From: Thermodesulfovibrio aggregans | Lineage (GTDB): Bacteria > Nitrospirota > Thermodesulfovibrionia > Thermodesulfovibrionales > Thermodesulfovibrionaceae | DNA length: 64,000 nt | NCBI RefSeq assembly: GCF_001514535.1 | Contig: NZ_BCNO01000002.1 | Location: forward strand, 62,001-126,000 | Reading direction: 5' to 3' | In this document: positions 48,921-59,175 of the stretch, one piece after another | How the letters are laid out: each line of letters starts with the position of its first letter | Numbering within the stretch: the stretch's first letter is position 1 | The notes under the pieces: generated by a model | The model's input: the letters and a program-made list of their open reading frames with translations, nothing else | The model's database searches: none | Told to the model about the DNA's origin: nothing | Program-made: the position numbers and the translations under genes

Positions 48921-48927
48921 AATTTTT

Positions 48928-48933
48928 ATTATA
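48928..48933 (-). promoter_or_regulatory. -10 box predicting a leaderless DUF815 mRNA
   Basis: TATAAT with 7 bases (AAAAATT) before ATG 48920. Because transcription starts about 7 bases after the -10 box, the mRNA would begin at or near the start codon. The box overlaps the ogt stop codon. Confidence 0.45.
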
Positions 48934-49402
48934 GCATCTCCTGATAGGATTTCACTAAAGATACTGATCTTTCGTGCTCTATGAGCCATTTTTTGACTTC
49001 AATTCCAAGAGAGTATCCACCCTGTGTTCCGTCAGATTTAATCACTCTATGACATGGAATTATAATTGGAATTGGATTCCGCCTTAAAGCCTGACCAATA
49101 GCTCTTGGTGATGTATTAATTTTTTCAGCCATAAGTTTATAGGTAACAGTATGTCCATAGGGAATTTTACGAGTTAAATCAAGAACTTTTTTATCAAAGT
49201 TAGATAGACCTTGAATGTTGATTGGGTAGTTAAACTCTAAGAGTTTGCCTTCAAAATATGCAATTAACTGCTCAATAAACTCTGATGCAGCTATTGGAAT
49301 AAATATTTCTTTAGGTCTTACTAATGATATTTTTTTAACTGCAAAACTCTGATCAAAGAAAATCTCAAGAAAACCAATGGGAGTTTTTACGCAGGCAAGC
49401 AT
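48929..49402 (-). CDS. ogt: Methylated-DNA-protein-cysteine methyltransferase
   Basis: 157 residues. The active site is IIIPCHRVI (Cys takes the alkyl group from O6-methylguanine), with LTRKIPYGHTVTYKLMAEKIN as the helix-turn-helix region and GGYSLGIEVKKWLIEHE at the end. It repairs DNA alkylation and is a single-use enzyme. The N-terminal domain is the short MGMT_N form. It ends just ahead of the DUF815 gene and has its own leaderless-type promoter. Confidence 0.94.
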   Translation of the reverse strand: MLACVKTPIGFLEIFFDQSFAVKKISLVRPKEIFIPIAASEFIEQLIAYFEGKLLEFNYPINIQGLSNFDKKVLDLTRKIPYGHTVTYKLMAEKINTSPRAIGQALRRNPIPIIIPCHRVIKSDGTQGGYSLGIEVKKWLIEHERSVSLVKSYQEML

Positions 49403-49409
49403 TAATTTT

Positions 49410-49415
49410 ATTATA
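49410..49415 (-). promoter_or_regulatory. -10 box predicting a leaderless ogt mRNA
   Basis: TATAAT on the minus strand with 7 bases (AAAATTA) before ATG 49402. No ribosome-binding site is present between them. Confidence 0.5.
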
Positions 49416-49498
49416 GCATTTAATTTTTGTTAAAATTATTAATGCTTGGGGAATTTTGATTTCCAGAGTATTAGAGTTAGAAGATAGGAGGAAGTTTT

Positions 49499-49699
49499 AT
49501 GGAATGCAAAGTTGAGAGAAACAAAAAAATCTGTACCTGCAGTTATGAACCCTGTGAAAAAAAGGGAATCTGCTGTGAATGTTTACATTATCACAGAAAA
49601 AGGGGAGAACTCCCTGCATGTTATTTCACTCCAGAGGTGGAAGCTACCTATGACAGAAGCATAAAGAGATTTATTTCGATGTATCAAGGTAAAAAGTAA
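49499..49699 (+). CDS. DUF6485 small cysteine-rich protein
   Basis: 66 residues with nine cysteines: [21 protein letters not shown] and LPACYF. This matches the DUF6485 family, which has no known function; the cysteine pattern suggests metal or Fe-S binding. AGGAGG precedes the ATG with proper spacing. Its last 29 bases overlap the convergent phosphatase gene. Confidence 0.8.
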   Translation: MECKVERNKKICTCSYEPCEKKGICCECLHYHRKRGELPACYFTPEVEATYDRSIKRFISMYQGKK

Positions 49700-50546
49700 G
49701 GTCTTCTAAAACTATATCAGTAGCATCTTTAATTTTTTTTGATAGATCAACTTTTGCAACAATAATGCCTGCCCGTGAAGCGTATCTGCGGCAGGTAAAG
49801 ACAGTAATACATCTGTTTGAGTATATGGCTCTGCCTGCTAAGTTGTAGTCGTGAGCCCTTAAAAAACATGAGGCACCTGTCAATTTTAAGAAATCAATAA
49901 GTTGCTCTTCAGTAAATTTAGGAATTCCAAATCCTCTAAAGATTGGAGAGATTTCAGGATCTGCCCATAAAATTTCTATAATTAAATCTTCCCGAGATTT
50001 ATCATCTACTGCTTGCCCTCTCATAGGAAATCCACTATGGGAAGCTATAACTCCATTTGCTGTCTGAAGCATGAGAGGCATCTGTCTAAAAACATTTAAA
50101 GCATGATCGTGTAGTTTTACTCCTATACTCCCAAAAATCTCAACAAGTTCATCACTAAATTCGTATGGAAAGCATCTTACTGCGTAGTCTGCTTCGTGGT
50201 TACCTTTTAGTAAAAAAACTCTATCTGGGAAATTCATTTTAAGCAAACAAAGATAGACGATGTTCCAAACAGAACCTGCTGGCTCCGGTTCTCTGTCAAT
50301 GTAGTCTCCAAGAAATATGAGATACTGTTTATCTGAGTTCTGTAAAAATCTTCCAGTTATGTATTGTGTTGTTGAAAAATCACCATGTGTATCTCCTACA
50401 AATACAGATTCTCCATTCTGAGAGGAAAGTTTAACCAAAGCAGGTTCTTTTGCCAGAATTTCTGAACAGCCTTTTAAAATTTGAATAATATCATCTGGCT
50501 CAAAATCTCGTATTAAATCAGGATTATAGAGAACCTCCGAAAGCAT
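49671..50546 (-). CDS. PPP-family (eukaryote-type) serine/threonine phosphatase
   Basis: 291 residues. Metal-binding signatures in order: VGDTHGDF (GDxHG), LGDYIDRE (GDxxDR), LLKGNHEAD (GNHE) and two later His residues in IASHSGFP and LRAHDYNL. The KGNHE plus DYIDRE set places it in the PPP phosphatase group rather than general metallophosphoesterases. It is cytoplasmic and probably dephosphorylates proteins, but bis(5'-nucleosyl) tetraphosphate is another possible substrate. Its start overlaps the upstream HEAT-repeat gene by 23 bases, so the two are coupled. Confidence 0.85.
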   Translation of the reverse strand: MLSEVLYNPDLIRDFEPDDIIQILKGCSEILAKEPALVKLSSQNGESVFVGDTHGDFSTTQYITGRFLQNSDKQYLIFLGDYIDREPEPAGSVWNIVYLCLLKMNFPDRVFLLKGNHEADYAVRCFPYEFSDELVEIFGSIGVKLHDHALNVFRQMPLMLQTANGVIASHSGFPMRGQAVDDKSREDLIIEILWADPEISPIFRGFGIPKFTEEQLIDFLKLTGASCFLRAHDYNLAGRAIYSNRCITVFTCRRYASRAGIIVAKVDLSKKIKDATDIVLEDLTFYLDTSK

Positions 50547-51162
50547 CTATTAATTCTCTATGATTTCCGTCAGAGGCTATTTTCTTTATAAAATCTTTTG
50601 CCTCAGGTGTGTTAATTGATTTCAGTGCATTAACTATTGCTATCCTCACGGCAAGAGCTTTTTCCATAAGAAAAGCTTCTTTTAAGTATTCAACTGCCTC
50701 TCTCATCTTAAGTCTTCCTAATGATTTAGCAGTAGCTTCCCTTACAAGAATTTCAGCGTCTTTCAATCCTTCTTTGAGAATTTCAAGAAGTCTTCTGCTC
50801 GGCTCGCAATCACCTAATGCATCAGCTACATAAGATTTTAACGAAGGACATTCATGATGAAAAAAGGGATCCTGAAACATCTGAAGTAGAGCTTCTTTTG
50901 CCTGAGGAGTTCCAATATTGCCAAGAAGTCTTATGGCACGAATTCTGTATCTCCAGTCATAACCTCTTGCATTTGCAAGATCTATAACTGTTGAAAGTCT
51001 TTCAGAAGTTTTGAACTTTTCAACAAAAGCAGGATCTGAAATTTTTTCTCTCCAATGGGGGACATCAAGTTCCTTAAGAAGCTCATCAATTGTAAGACTG
51101 TAGCTATTGGTGCAAGGAATAAGTAGAAATGCTAAAATAAGCAGTTTCACAACAAACTTCAT
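50524..51162 (-). CDS. Exported HEAT-repeat protein
   Basis: 212 residues with a signal peptide (KLLILAFLLIPCTNSYS) and about four to five HEAT-like helical pairs, for example IRAIRLLGNIGTPQAKEALL and LVREATAKSLGRLKMREAVE. HEAT repeats form protein-binding scaffolds. Because of the signal peptide it should be periplasmic, whereas the overlapping phosphatase appears cytoplasmic, so a direct complex is doubtful. GGAGGAG precedes the ATG. No specific function known. Confidence 0.8.
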   Translation of the reverse strand: MKFVVKLLILAFLLIPCTNSYSLTIDELLKELDVPHWREKISDPAFVEKFKTSERLSTVIDLANARGYDWRYRIRAIRLLGNIGTPQAKEALLQMFQDPFFHHECPSLKSYVADALGDCEPSRRLLEILKEGLKDAEILVREATAKSLGRLKMREAVEYLKEAFLMEKALAVRIAIVNALKSINTPEAKDFIKKIASDGNHRELIDAFGGSL

Positions 51163-51196
51163 AAAAATCTCCTCCTTAAAAAGTTATTATATTGTT

Positions 51197-51202
51197 TATA
51201 AT
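51197..51202 (+). promoter_or_regulatory. -10 box predicting a leaderless aldolase mRNA
   Basis: TATAAT with 6 bases (AAAACT) before ATG 51209; no ribosome site between. The divergent HEAT-repeat gene uses its own GGAGGAG site on the other strand. Confidence 0.5.
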
Positions 51203-51208
51203 AAAACT

Positions 51209-51784
51209 ATGCAATGGAAAAAAGAAAGAGAACAAATTGTCAGGGCAGCAAAAAAGATTTACAGAAAAGGGCTTGTTACTGGATATAGTGGAAATATCAG
51301 CACGAGATTGAATGAAAAACTTATTGCAATAACCCCAAAATCAAAATCTTACAGTAAACTTAAAGCATCGGATATCGTGATCATTGATTTTGATGGAAAT
51401 TTAGTGGAAGGTAGCAATGAACCGTCTTCTGAAAGGATGCTCCATATTGAAATATACAAAAATAGAAAAGATGTAAACGCCATAATTCATACTCACTCTA
51501 CCTTTGCATGCACAATTGCAGCTTTAAATTTTTCTCTCCCTCTGATTCTTGATGAACAGATTGAAATTCTTGGTGGTGAGATAGGTGTTACAAAGTATGC
51601 TCCTTCAGGAACAAAAGAGCTTGCAGAGGAAACTGTGAAGACATTAGCTCAAAAAAAAGCTGTTTTATTGTCCAAGCATGGAGCTGTTGGTGTTGGCTCT
51701 ACAATAGAAGAGGCATTTTTAGTCTGTGAACTTCTTGAAAAACTCTGTAAAATTTATGTTTTTATGAGATCAATTGGACAATGA
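51209..51784 (+). CDS. Class II aldolase/adducin-family protein
   Basis: 191 residues. Zinc ligands are in IIHTHSTFA (HxH) and KHGAVGVG, and YSGNISTRL near the N-terminus is the phosphate-binding loop. This is the fold of fuculose-phosphate aldolase and of methylthioribulose-phosphate dehydratase; which reaction it performs cannot be decided. The ATG at 51209 is the first codon of the conserved region and has an immediate -10 box. It ends 1 base before the convergent hldD gene. Confidence 0.88.
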   Translation: MQWKKEREQIVRAAKKIYRKGLVTGYSGNISTRLNEKLIAITPKSKSYSKLKASDIVIIDFDGNLVEGSNEPSSERMLHIEIYKNRKDVNAIIHTHSTFACTIAALNFSLPLILDEQIEILGGEIGVTKYAPSGTKELAEETVKTLAQKKAVLLSKHGAVGVGSTIEEAFLVCELLEKLCKIYVFMRSIGQ

Positions 51785-51785
51785 A

Positions 51786-52745
51786 TCAAGATTTTTCAAG
51801 ATAATTAATGATATAGTCCTCTACACCTCTTTCAAGAGAAAAAGTAGGTTTATCATATCCAACTTTTTTCAATTTACCCATATCAGCCTTTGTAAAATAT
51901 TGATACTTGCCTTTTATATCCTCTGGCATGTCAATGTATTCAATCTTAGGAGTAATACCGAGAGATGAAAAAACAGCTTTTGCTAAATCGTTCCATGAAC
52001 GGGGAATTCCTGTTCCTATATTGAATATTCCATTTATCTCAGTTTTTTCAAAAAAGAATAAAGTCATCTCTACAGCATCTTTAACATATATGAAATCCCT
52101 CATTTGTTCACCGTCTCTATAGGCAGGATTATAGGATTTAAAAAGCCTAATTTTCCCATCTCTTTTAATTTGCTCATATGCTTTCAAAACCATGCTTCGC
52201 ATATCACCTTTATGAGCTTCTCCTGGACCATAAACATTGAAGTATTTTAAGCCAACGATTTTATCAAGAACCCCATTTTTCAATGCCCATAGATCAAATA
52301 TTTGTTTAGAGTATGCATAGGCATTAAGTGGTTTTAACTGAGGAATTAAGCTATGGTCATCGTTAAATCCCTTGGAACCATCTCCATAAGTAGCTGCGCT
52401 TGATGCATATATAAATCTAACATTATTTCGTATAGACCATGTAGCCAGTTTTTTAGTATATTCATAGTTGTTTTTCATGAGAAAATCAACGTCTTTTTCA
52501 GTGGTGCTACTTCTTGCTCCGAGATGAATTATAGCTCTGGTGGAAATTTTAAATTCATCTATTTTCTCAATAAACTCATCTTTATGAATGTAGTCTTCAA
52601 AGGTGAGATCAACAAGATTTTTCCACTTTTCCGATGTATTTAAGTTATCCACTATAAAGATCCTATCTTCACCAAGTTCATTAAGCCTTTTTACTACATT
52701 TGAACCAATAAATCCTGCTCCTCCTGTAACAATTATATAGCTCAT
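51786..52745 (-). CDS. hldD: ADP-L-glycero-D-manno-heptose-6-epimerase
   Basis: 319 residues, extended short-chain dehydrogenase. NADP-binding VTGGAGFIGSNVVKRL at the start, the catalytic YAYSK (YxxxK) and RYFNVYGPGE-like LKYFNVYGPGEAHKG are present. It makes L,D-heptose for the LPS inner core, so the cell should have an outer membrane with heptose-containing LPS. GGAGGT precedes the ATG. The other hld genes are not in the window. Confidence 0.93.
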   Translation of the reverse strand: MSYIIVTGGAGFIGSNVVKRLNELGEDRIFIVDNLNTSEKWKNLVDLTFEDYIHKDEFIEKIDEFKISTRAIIHLGARSSTTEKDVDFLMKNNYEYTKKLATWSIRNNVRFIYASSAATYGDGSKGFNDDHSLIPQLKPLNAYAYSKQIFDLWALKNGVLDKIVGLKYFNVYGPGEAHKGDMRSMVLKAYEQIKRDGKIRLFKSYNPAYRDGEQMRDFIYVKDAVEMTLFFFEKTEINGIFNIGTGIPRSWNDLAKAVFSSLGITPKIEYIDMPEDIKGKYQYFTKADMGKLKKVGYDKPTFSLERGVEDYIINYLEKS

Positions 52746-52818
52746 TTTACCTCCAGAGAGTGTTTAGTTTTTTATTTTACCATAACCCGCTTTTTTATCG
52801 TGTATCCTTTATGAATGT

Positions 52819-52824
52819 TATAAT
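52819..52824 (+). promoter_or_regulatory. Extended -10 box predicting a leaderless truA mRNA
   Basis: TGTTATAAT, an extended -10 element, with 7 bases (TTAAACT) before ATG 52832; no ribosome site between. Confidence 0.55.
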
Positions 52825-52831
52825 TTAAACT

Positions 52832-53596
52832 ATGGCTCATATTAAAATGATAATTCAATATGATGGAACCAACTACTTTGGATGGCAGAGTCAGAAAAAG
52901 GGGCAAACTATTCAGGGAAAAATTGAAGAGATTCTCTACAAAATTCTTAAAAAGCCGATCAAAATTCGTGGAGCTGGAAGAACAGATGCAGGTGTGCATG
53001 CTCTTGCACAGGTTGCTTCATTTAAAGCTGATCTTAAAATATCTTTGAGTGTTCTTAAAAAAGTCTTGAATTCTCTTCTGCCTAAAGACATAAGGATAAT
53101 CAATCTTGAAGAAGTTGATGATCATTTTCATCCCCAATATTCAGTAAAAAGAAAATCTTACATCTACTATTTATGCATTGATGAAGAGTGTTCCTGTTTC
53201 ATACAAAGATATGTGTGGCATTATCCAAGAAAACTTAATTTAGATTTGATAGATGAAGCTCTATCTTTATTTAAAGGGACAAAAGACTTTACAGCTTTTT
53301 CAGGTAGTACTGATGTAAAAAATAGAGTAAGAACCGTCTATGATTTTACAATGCAAAAACTTGACAGTCTAAGTTTTATGGATATGCAAATAAATGGAAG
53401 TTTTATCAAATTCAGGATAGAAGCAGATGGTTTTTTAAGATACATGGTGAGAAACATAGTTGGATGCATTGTAGAAGTTGGCAGAGAAAAACTGAGTATT
53501 GATGCAATTCGAAAAGCTTTTAATTCAGGGGAAAGACCATCTTCTATGCAGACAGCCCCTCCCCATGGACTTTTTTTGGAGGAAATATATTACTGA
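52832..53596 (+). CDS. truA: tRNA pseudouridine synthase A
   Basis: 254 residues. It makes pseudouridines at positions 38-40 of tRNA anticodon stems. Catalytic Asp is in GRTDAGVHA (about Asp51), followed by LPKDIRI and the C-terminal FLRYMVRNIVG. Normal length. Its end overlaps the convergent DksA-like gene by 7 bases. Transcribed divergently from hldD. Confidence 0.95.
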   Translation: MAHIKMIIQYDGTNYFGWQSQKKGQTIQGKIEEILYKILKKPIKIRGAGRTDAGVHALAQVASFKADLKISLSVLKKVLNSLLPKDIRIINLEEVDDHFHPQYSVKRKSYIYYLCIDEECSCFIQRYVWHYPRKLNLDLIDEALSLFKGTKDFTAFSGSTDVKNRVRTVYDFTMQKLDSLSFMDMQINGSFIKFRIEADGFLRYMVRNIVGCIVEVGREKLSIDAIRKAFNSGERPSSMQTAPPHGLFLEEIYY

Positions 53597-53982
53597 GATT
53601 CCTCACCTTCAAATTTTTCCATCATTTCAATTTTTTCCTGACAGTCTCTGCAGTATATGGCAAATGGAAGAATTTTGAGTCTTTCCTCAGGAATTTCATC
53701 TCCGCACATCTCGCATATTCCATAAGTACCTTCTTCAATTTTTCTTAGAGCTTCCTCAATTTTTTTAAGAATATCTCTGTGTGTGCTTAACTGTTTCAAG
53801 CTTATGTCTTCTGAAAGATCAATGGCACTTAAATCAGCATCATCCATTACTGCCTCAACAATCTGGCGTTTTTCTCCAGTTTGAAATTTTTTCATCTCTT
53901 CACGAGCTTCCTTTAGAATCTGCTCCTTCATCTTGTTGAGCATTTTTTTTAATCTATCTTTTCTTTCCTGATCAATTTTCAT
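53590..53982 (-). CDS. DksA/TraR-family zinc-finger protein
   Basis: 130 residues: a long N-terminal coiled coil (KMLNKMKEQILKEAREEMKK) followed by a four-cysteine zinc finger CEMCGDEIP...CRDCQ. An acidic DDADLS segment at the coiled-coil tip region resembles the DxxDxA tip of DksA. It probably binds RNA polymerase through the secondary channel and modulates rRNA or stress promoters with ppGpp. It is the last gene of the rpsB-tsf-pyrH-frr run, immediately next to frr. Confidence 0.88.
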   Translation of the reverse strand: MKIDQERKDRLKKMLNKMKEQILKEAREEMKKFQTGEKRQIVEAVMDDADLSAIDLSEDISLKQLSTHRDILKKIEEALRKIEEGTYGICEMCGDEIPEERLKILPFAIYCRDCQEKIEMMEKFEGEESQ

Positions 53983-55850
<1,868 letters not shown>

Positions 55851-55862
55851 TTGTCTCCTCCT

Positions 55863-56648
55863 TTACTGTTCAATGTATTCATCCATTGATTTTTGATACT
55901 CTTCTTCCTGAAGTATCTTTTCCTTTATTGCCGCCTTTTCAGCTTCTTCTTCAAAACGTTTCATTAAAATTTCCTTACCTTCAAGCACCGCGTCAGCCAT
56001 CTTTGATGTAATAAGCTTTATTGCTCTAATTGCATCATCATTGCCAGGAATTACATAATCAACGAGGTCAGGATCACAATTTGTATCAACAATTGCAACG
56101 ATAGGAATTCCAAGCTTTATTGCTTCCTCAACAGCTATTTTTTCTTTTTTAATATCAACAATATAAATTGCTTTTGGAAGTTCCATCATATCTTTAATTC
56201 CAATCAGGTTTATTTCAAGCTTCTGTCTTTCTTTTTCTAATTTTGAAATCTCCTTTTTAGTGTGTAAATAAAGTGTTCCATCTTCTTTCATCTGCTCAAT
56301 TCTTTGCCATTTTTCCACACTTTTCCTAACAGTGGAAAAGTTTGTAAGCATACCTCCAAGCCAGCGATGGTTTACATAAAAAACTCCTGCTCTTTTTGCT
56401 TCTTCAGCTATTGCTTCCTGAGCCTGCTTTTTGGTGCCGACAAAGAGAATGCCACCTCCCTGAGAAGCAACTGTTTTTAAAAACTCATAAGCCTCTTCAA
56501 TACCTTTAACTGTTTTCTGAAGATCAATGATATGGATTCCGTTACGCTCTGCAAAAATGTACTTTTTCATTTTTGGGTTCCATCTTTTGACCTGATGACC
56601 AAAGTGAGCGCCTGCTTCAAGAAGTTCTTTCATTGTGATTACTGACAT
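55863..56648 (-). CDS. rpsB: 30S ribosomal protein S2
   Basis: 261 residues. [25 protein letters not shown]-type start, [10 protein letters not shown] and VDTNCDP are typical of S2. AGGAGG precedes the ATG. The leader upstream (56676-56724) is strongly structured, suggesting autoregulation by S2. Excess S2 is known to repress its own operon in some bacteria. Confidence 0.97.
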   Translation of the reverse strand: MSVITMKELLEAGAHFGHQVKRWNPKMKKYIFAERNGIHIIDLQKTVKGIEEAYEFLKTVASQGGGILFVGTKKQAQEAIAEEAKRAGVFYVNHRWLGGMLTNFSTVRKSVEKWQRIEQMKEDGTLYLHTKKEISKLEKERQKLEINLIGIKDMMELPKAIYIVDIKKEKIAVEEAIKLGIPIVAIVDTNCDPDLVDYVIPGNDDAIRAIKLITSKMADAVLEGKEILMKRFEEEAEKAAIKEKILQEEEYQKSMDEYIEQ

Positions 56649-56675
56649 AAAGACCTCCTAAAATGGTTTTACCTC

Positions 56676-56724
56676 CGCTCTTTCTCCTTAACCCTTTCGG
56701 GACCATCGGAGAATTCTAAGAGCG
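56676..56724 (-). promoter_or_regulatory. Structured rpsB leader (candidate S2 binding site)
   Basis: Read on the minus strand, CGCTCTT pairs with AAGAGCG (7 bp outer stem), TTCTCC pairs with GGAGAA (6 bp inner stem), and CCC-GAAA-GGG forms an apical tetraloop hairpin. The element lies 28 bases before the rpsB ATG and contains no terminator-like U tail. It resembles an autogenous ribosomal-protein leader. Confidence 0.5.
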
Positions 56725-56732
56725 TGTGTTTT

Positions 56733-56751
56733 AAAGAGTCAAAGACTCTTT
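56733..56751 (-). terminator. Hairpin between GGDEF gene and rpsB leader
   Basis: A perfect 8-bp stem AAAGAGTC/GACTCTTT with a 3-base loop lies 31 bases after the GGDEF stop codon. A U tail on the minus strand is poor, so it could be a weak terminator for the GGDEF gene or an upstream arm of the rpsB leader. Confidence 0.35.
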
Positions 56752-56781
56752 TACATTAAGTTTAAAATTTATCATATTTTT

Positions 56782-58023
56782 TCAATCTGTTTCAATTACC
56801 TCTATTTTATCCTTTATTTTTTTAGCTTCAAGAAGAGCTTTATCAACTTGCTTAAAAAAGTCTTTATAATCTTTGTAAAATCTGAAACTCTCACCTTTTC
56901 CGATACAGCCTACAGCACCACTTACAGAAACTTTAATTTTTTTATATTTATTCTTAAATTCTTCTCTTATTCTTTCGGCAAATTTTTTACCACCCTCAGT
57001 AGAACTCCCTATAAGAATACATCCAAATTCGTCTCCACCTATTCTTGCGACAATATCTTCTTTTCTTTTAACAGCCTTTAAAATTCTTGCAAAAAGCTTT
57101 ATAAGTCTATCCCCTTCAGGATGTCCAAACATGTCATTGACTTTTTTTAATCCATCAAGGTCAAAAAGAATAAAACAAAAGTTGTTTCCATACCTTAAGG
57201 CTCTTGCATACTCTTCTTCAAGTCGCTGAAAGAAATACTTTCTGTTGTATATTCCTGTTAAAGAATCTGTTATAGATGCTTTGTAAAGCTTTTTATTTAT
57301 TTTTTGAAGTTCTAATGTTTTCTTATTAACCTCTTTTTGTAAAGTCTCATTAAACTGTAAACTTTCATTGTAAAACTTAAAAAGTGTTATTACTGCAGAG
57401 AAAAGCTGCACCATTGAAACAAGAAAGAAAATACAGGCTTCATCAAAAGCATTTGCTTCAGGATGGGAAAAATTAATCACACCAATTGTTTTATTTTGAA
57501 TTTTTACTGGCACTGATAAAACTGATCTTATCGGAAGTGTTGAAAGTTTCGGGTCAAATCTTTCATCTTTTTTGACATCAGGACTATAAATAAAATTGTC
57601 CTGTTTAAATGCCGCACCTGCCAGTGTTTTGGCAATGTTAAATAATTTTGTTTTGAAATCTTTTAGTTTAATTTTTCCTGTTGCAACCTTTAAAACAAGG
57701 CATTCTAATTCAGGATGTTTTTCAAGAAATGATATGTTTTCAACAGGAAGCAATTTAATAAATTCATCAAAACAGTATGATATGAATTTATAGAAATCTC
57801 TCTCGCTATAAATCCGATCAAGAATCCGATTAATGGAAGAGATCACTCTTACAGAGAGTTCAGCACTACATGCAAAATCTTCAGTTAATTCAAAGAGAGA
57901 TTTTTCTATAATCTGTTCTCTTTTTAAATACTCTAAAATTTTTTGCTTCAGTTCTTCATCACAGTAACTTTGGAGATCTTTAATTTTCAGCAGGTTACCA
58001 ATCTCTAATAAAAACTCTCTCAT
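56782..58023 (-). CDS. GAF-GGDEF diguanylate cyclase
   Basis: 413 residues: an N-terminal helical region, a GAF-like sensor (about 95-230, IRSVLSVPVKIQNKTIGVINF), a coiled linker (KEVNKKTLELQKINKKL) and a GGDEF domain with the full active site RIGGDEFGCIL. The inhibitory I-site RKED lies five residues before it. It should make c-di-GMP with product inhibition. It overlaps the HDOD gene by 4 bases. Confidence 0.9.
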   Translation of the reverse strand: MREFLLEIGNLLKIKDLQSYCDEELKQKILEYLKREQIIEKSLFELTEDFACSAELSVRVISSINRILDRIYSERDFYKFISYCFDEFIKLLPVENISFLEKHPELECLVLKVATGKIKLKDFKTKLFNIAKTLAGAAFKQDNFIYSPDVKKDERFDPKLSTLPIRSVLSVPVKIQNKTIGVINFSHPEANAFDEACIFFLVSMVQLFSAVITLFKFYNESLQFNETLQKEVNKKTLELQKINKKLYKASITDSLTGIYNRKYFFQRLEEEYARALRYGNNFCFILFDLDGLKKVNDMFGHPEGDRLIKLFARILKAVKRKEDIVARIGGDEFGCILIGSSTEGGKKFAERIREEFKNKYKKIKVSVSGAVGCIGKGESFRFYKDYKDFFKQVDKALLEAKKIKDKIEVIETD

Positions 58024-58862
58024 AAGTCTTCTATATCCTTAACCATTTCTTTTAGTTCAAAGATGAGTTCTTCTGGTTGTGGAAGATTTAAAATTTTATA
58101 AACTCTTTCTTTGTGAAATTCTGTTTCACTCTTTTTACCCAGAGGATAATAATCAAGCTTTTCAGCTATATAGTTGGAAAGTTGAACCAGCGCAACTTGC
58201 TTTGCATATTTCAATGATTTATCAGGAAAATCGTGATGATAAAGAATAACCTCCTGAACTACCTCTGGCAGTCCCCACATCTCAGCAAGCCATTTTCCCA
58301 CCTGTGCATGATTTGTTCCGATAATTTCTTCTTCTGCTTTAATTAGAGTAATCTCCTCTGAGACAGTTTCTTCTATTTTCTTAAAATGATTATTAAAAGC
58401 ATAATAAAGCGCAAAAAGTCCAATATCGTGAAGAACTCCTGCTGTAAAGTTTTCGTCTGAAGTTTCTTCTAAAAACTTATCTGCAATAATCTGAGCTATT
58501 GAGCCTGTAGCAATAGAATGCTTAAAAAGCCTTGCATAAGTTTTTTCTTTTTCAGGAGATGATTTAAACAGGCTAAATATCGCTATTCCCAGTGCAATGT
58601 TTCTTAAAGTCTTAAATCCTATTTTAAGAAGTGCGTCTTTAATAGTTGTAATCGGCTTATAAACACCAAGATAAACTATATTAGCAACACCAAGAACCTT
58701 TGACATAATTGGAGGGTCTCTTTCAATAATACTGACAAGTTCGTCAAGATGAGTTAGTTCTTTTGATGTTAAGTTGAGTATCTTTTCAGCCGTATAAGAG
58801 AGAGTAGGAAGTTTTTTTAGTTTCTGGATATCAATTCTTATATCATTAACTTTTGAATTCAT
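58020..58862 (-). CDS. HDOD-domain protein
   Basis: 280 residues from ATG 58862, which has AAGGGATAAG before it. The HDOD fold shows LPTLSYTAEKILNL, LGVYKPITTIKDALLKIGFKTLRNI and VLHDIGLFALY, followed by LAEMWGLPEVVQEVILYHHDFP. HDOD proteins are signalling scaffolds with degenerate HD residues, and the partner is usually the neighbouring regulator, here the GGDEF enzyme translated from the overlapping start. Confidence 0.88.
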   Translation of the reverse strand: MNSKVNDIRIDIQKLKKLPTLSYTAEKILNLTSKELTHLDELVSIIERDPPIMSKVLGVANIVYLGVYKPITTIKDALLKIGFKTLRNIALGIAIFSLFKSSPEKEKTYARLFKHSIATGSIAQIIADKFLEETSDENFTAGVLHDIGLFALYYAFNNHFKKIEETVSEEITLIKAEEEIIGTNHAQVGKWLAEMWGLPEVVQEVILYHHDFPDKSLKYAKQVALVQLSNYIAEKLDYYPLGKKSETEFHKERVYKILNLPQPEELIFELKEMVKDIEDL

Positions 58863-58895
58863 TCTTATCCCTTGTTTTAAAATTATTCTAAATAA

Positions 58896-58901
58896 TACAA
58901 T
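58896..58901 (+). promoter_or_regulatory. -10 box predicting a leaderless semiSWEET mRNA
   Basis: TACAAT with 7 bases (ATAGATT) before ATG 58909; TATAGA is an overlapping alternative. No ribosome site precedes the ATG. Confidence 0.4.
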
Positions 58902-58908
58902 ATAGATT

Positions 58909-59175
58909 ATGAAGTTTTCAATAGATTTGAACAACATCATCGGAATAATTGCAGGAGCAATAACAACATCTGCTCTTATTCCGCAGGCATTAAAAATATA
59001 TAAAACCAAATCTGCCCGAGATGTCTCACTCATGATGTTTATTTTTCTGGCAATAGGAATAGCACTCTGGTTTATTTACGGAATTTTAATCAAAGAAATT
59101 CCCGTAATTTTAGCAAACTTTATTTCTTTAATTCTAATCTTTACAATTATCTTTATGAAAATCCGTTACGGCTGA
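58909..59175 (+). CDS. SemiSWEET/PQ-loop sugar transporter-like protein
   Basis: 88 residues with three membrane helices and the PQ motif in [21 protein letters not shown]. It is the single-repeat bacterial form of SWEET proteins, which work as dimers and move sugars or related small solutes. Second-helix [16 protein letters not shown] and third-helix [17 protein letters not shown] follow. The 3' end overlaps the convergent aroF gene by 10 bases. Confidence 0.88.
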   Translation: MKFSIDLNNIIGIIAGAITTSALIPQALKIYKTKSARDVSLMMFIFLAIGIALWFIYGILIKEIPVILANFISLILIFTIIFMKIRYG

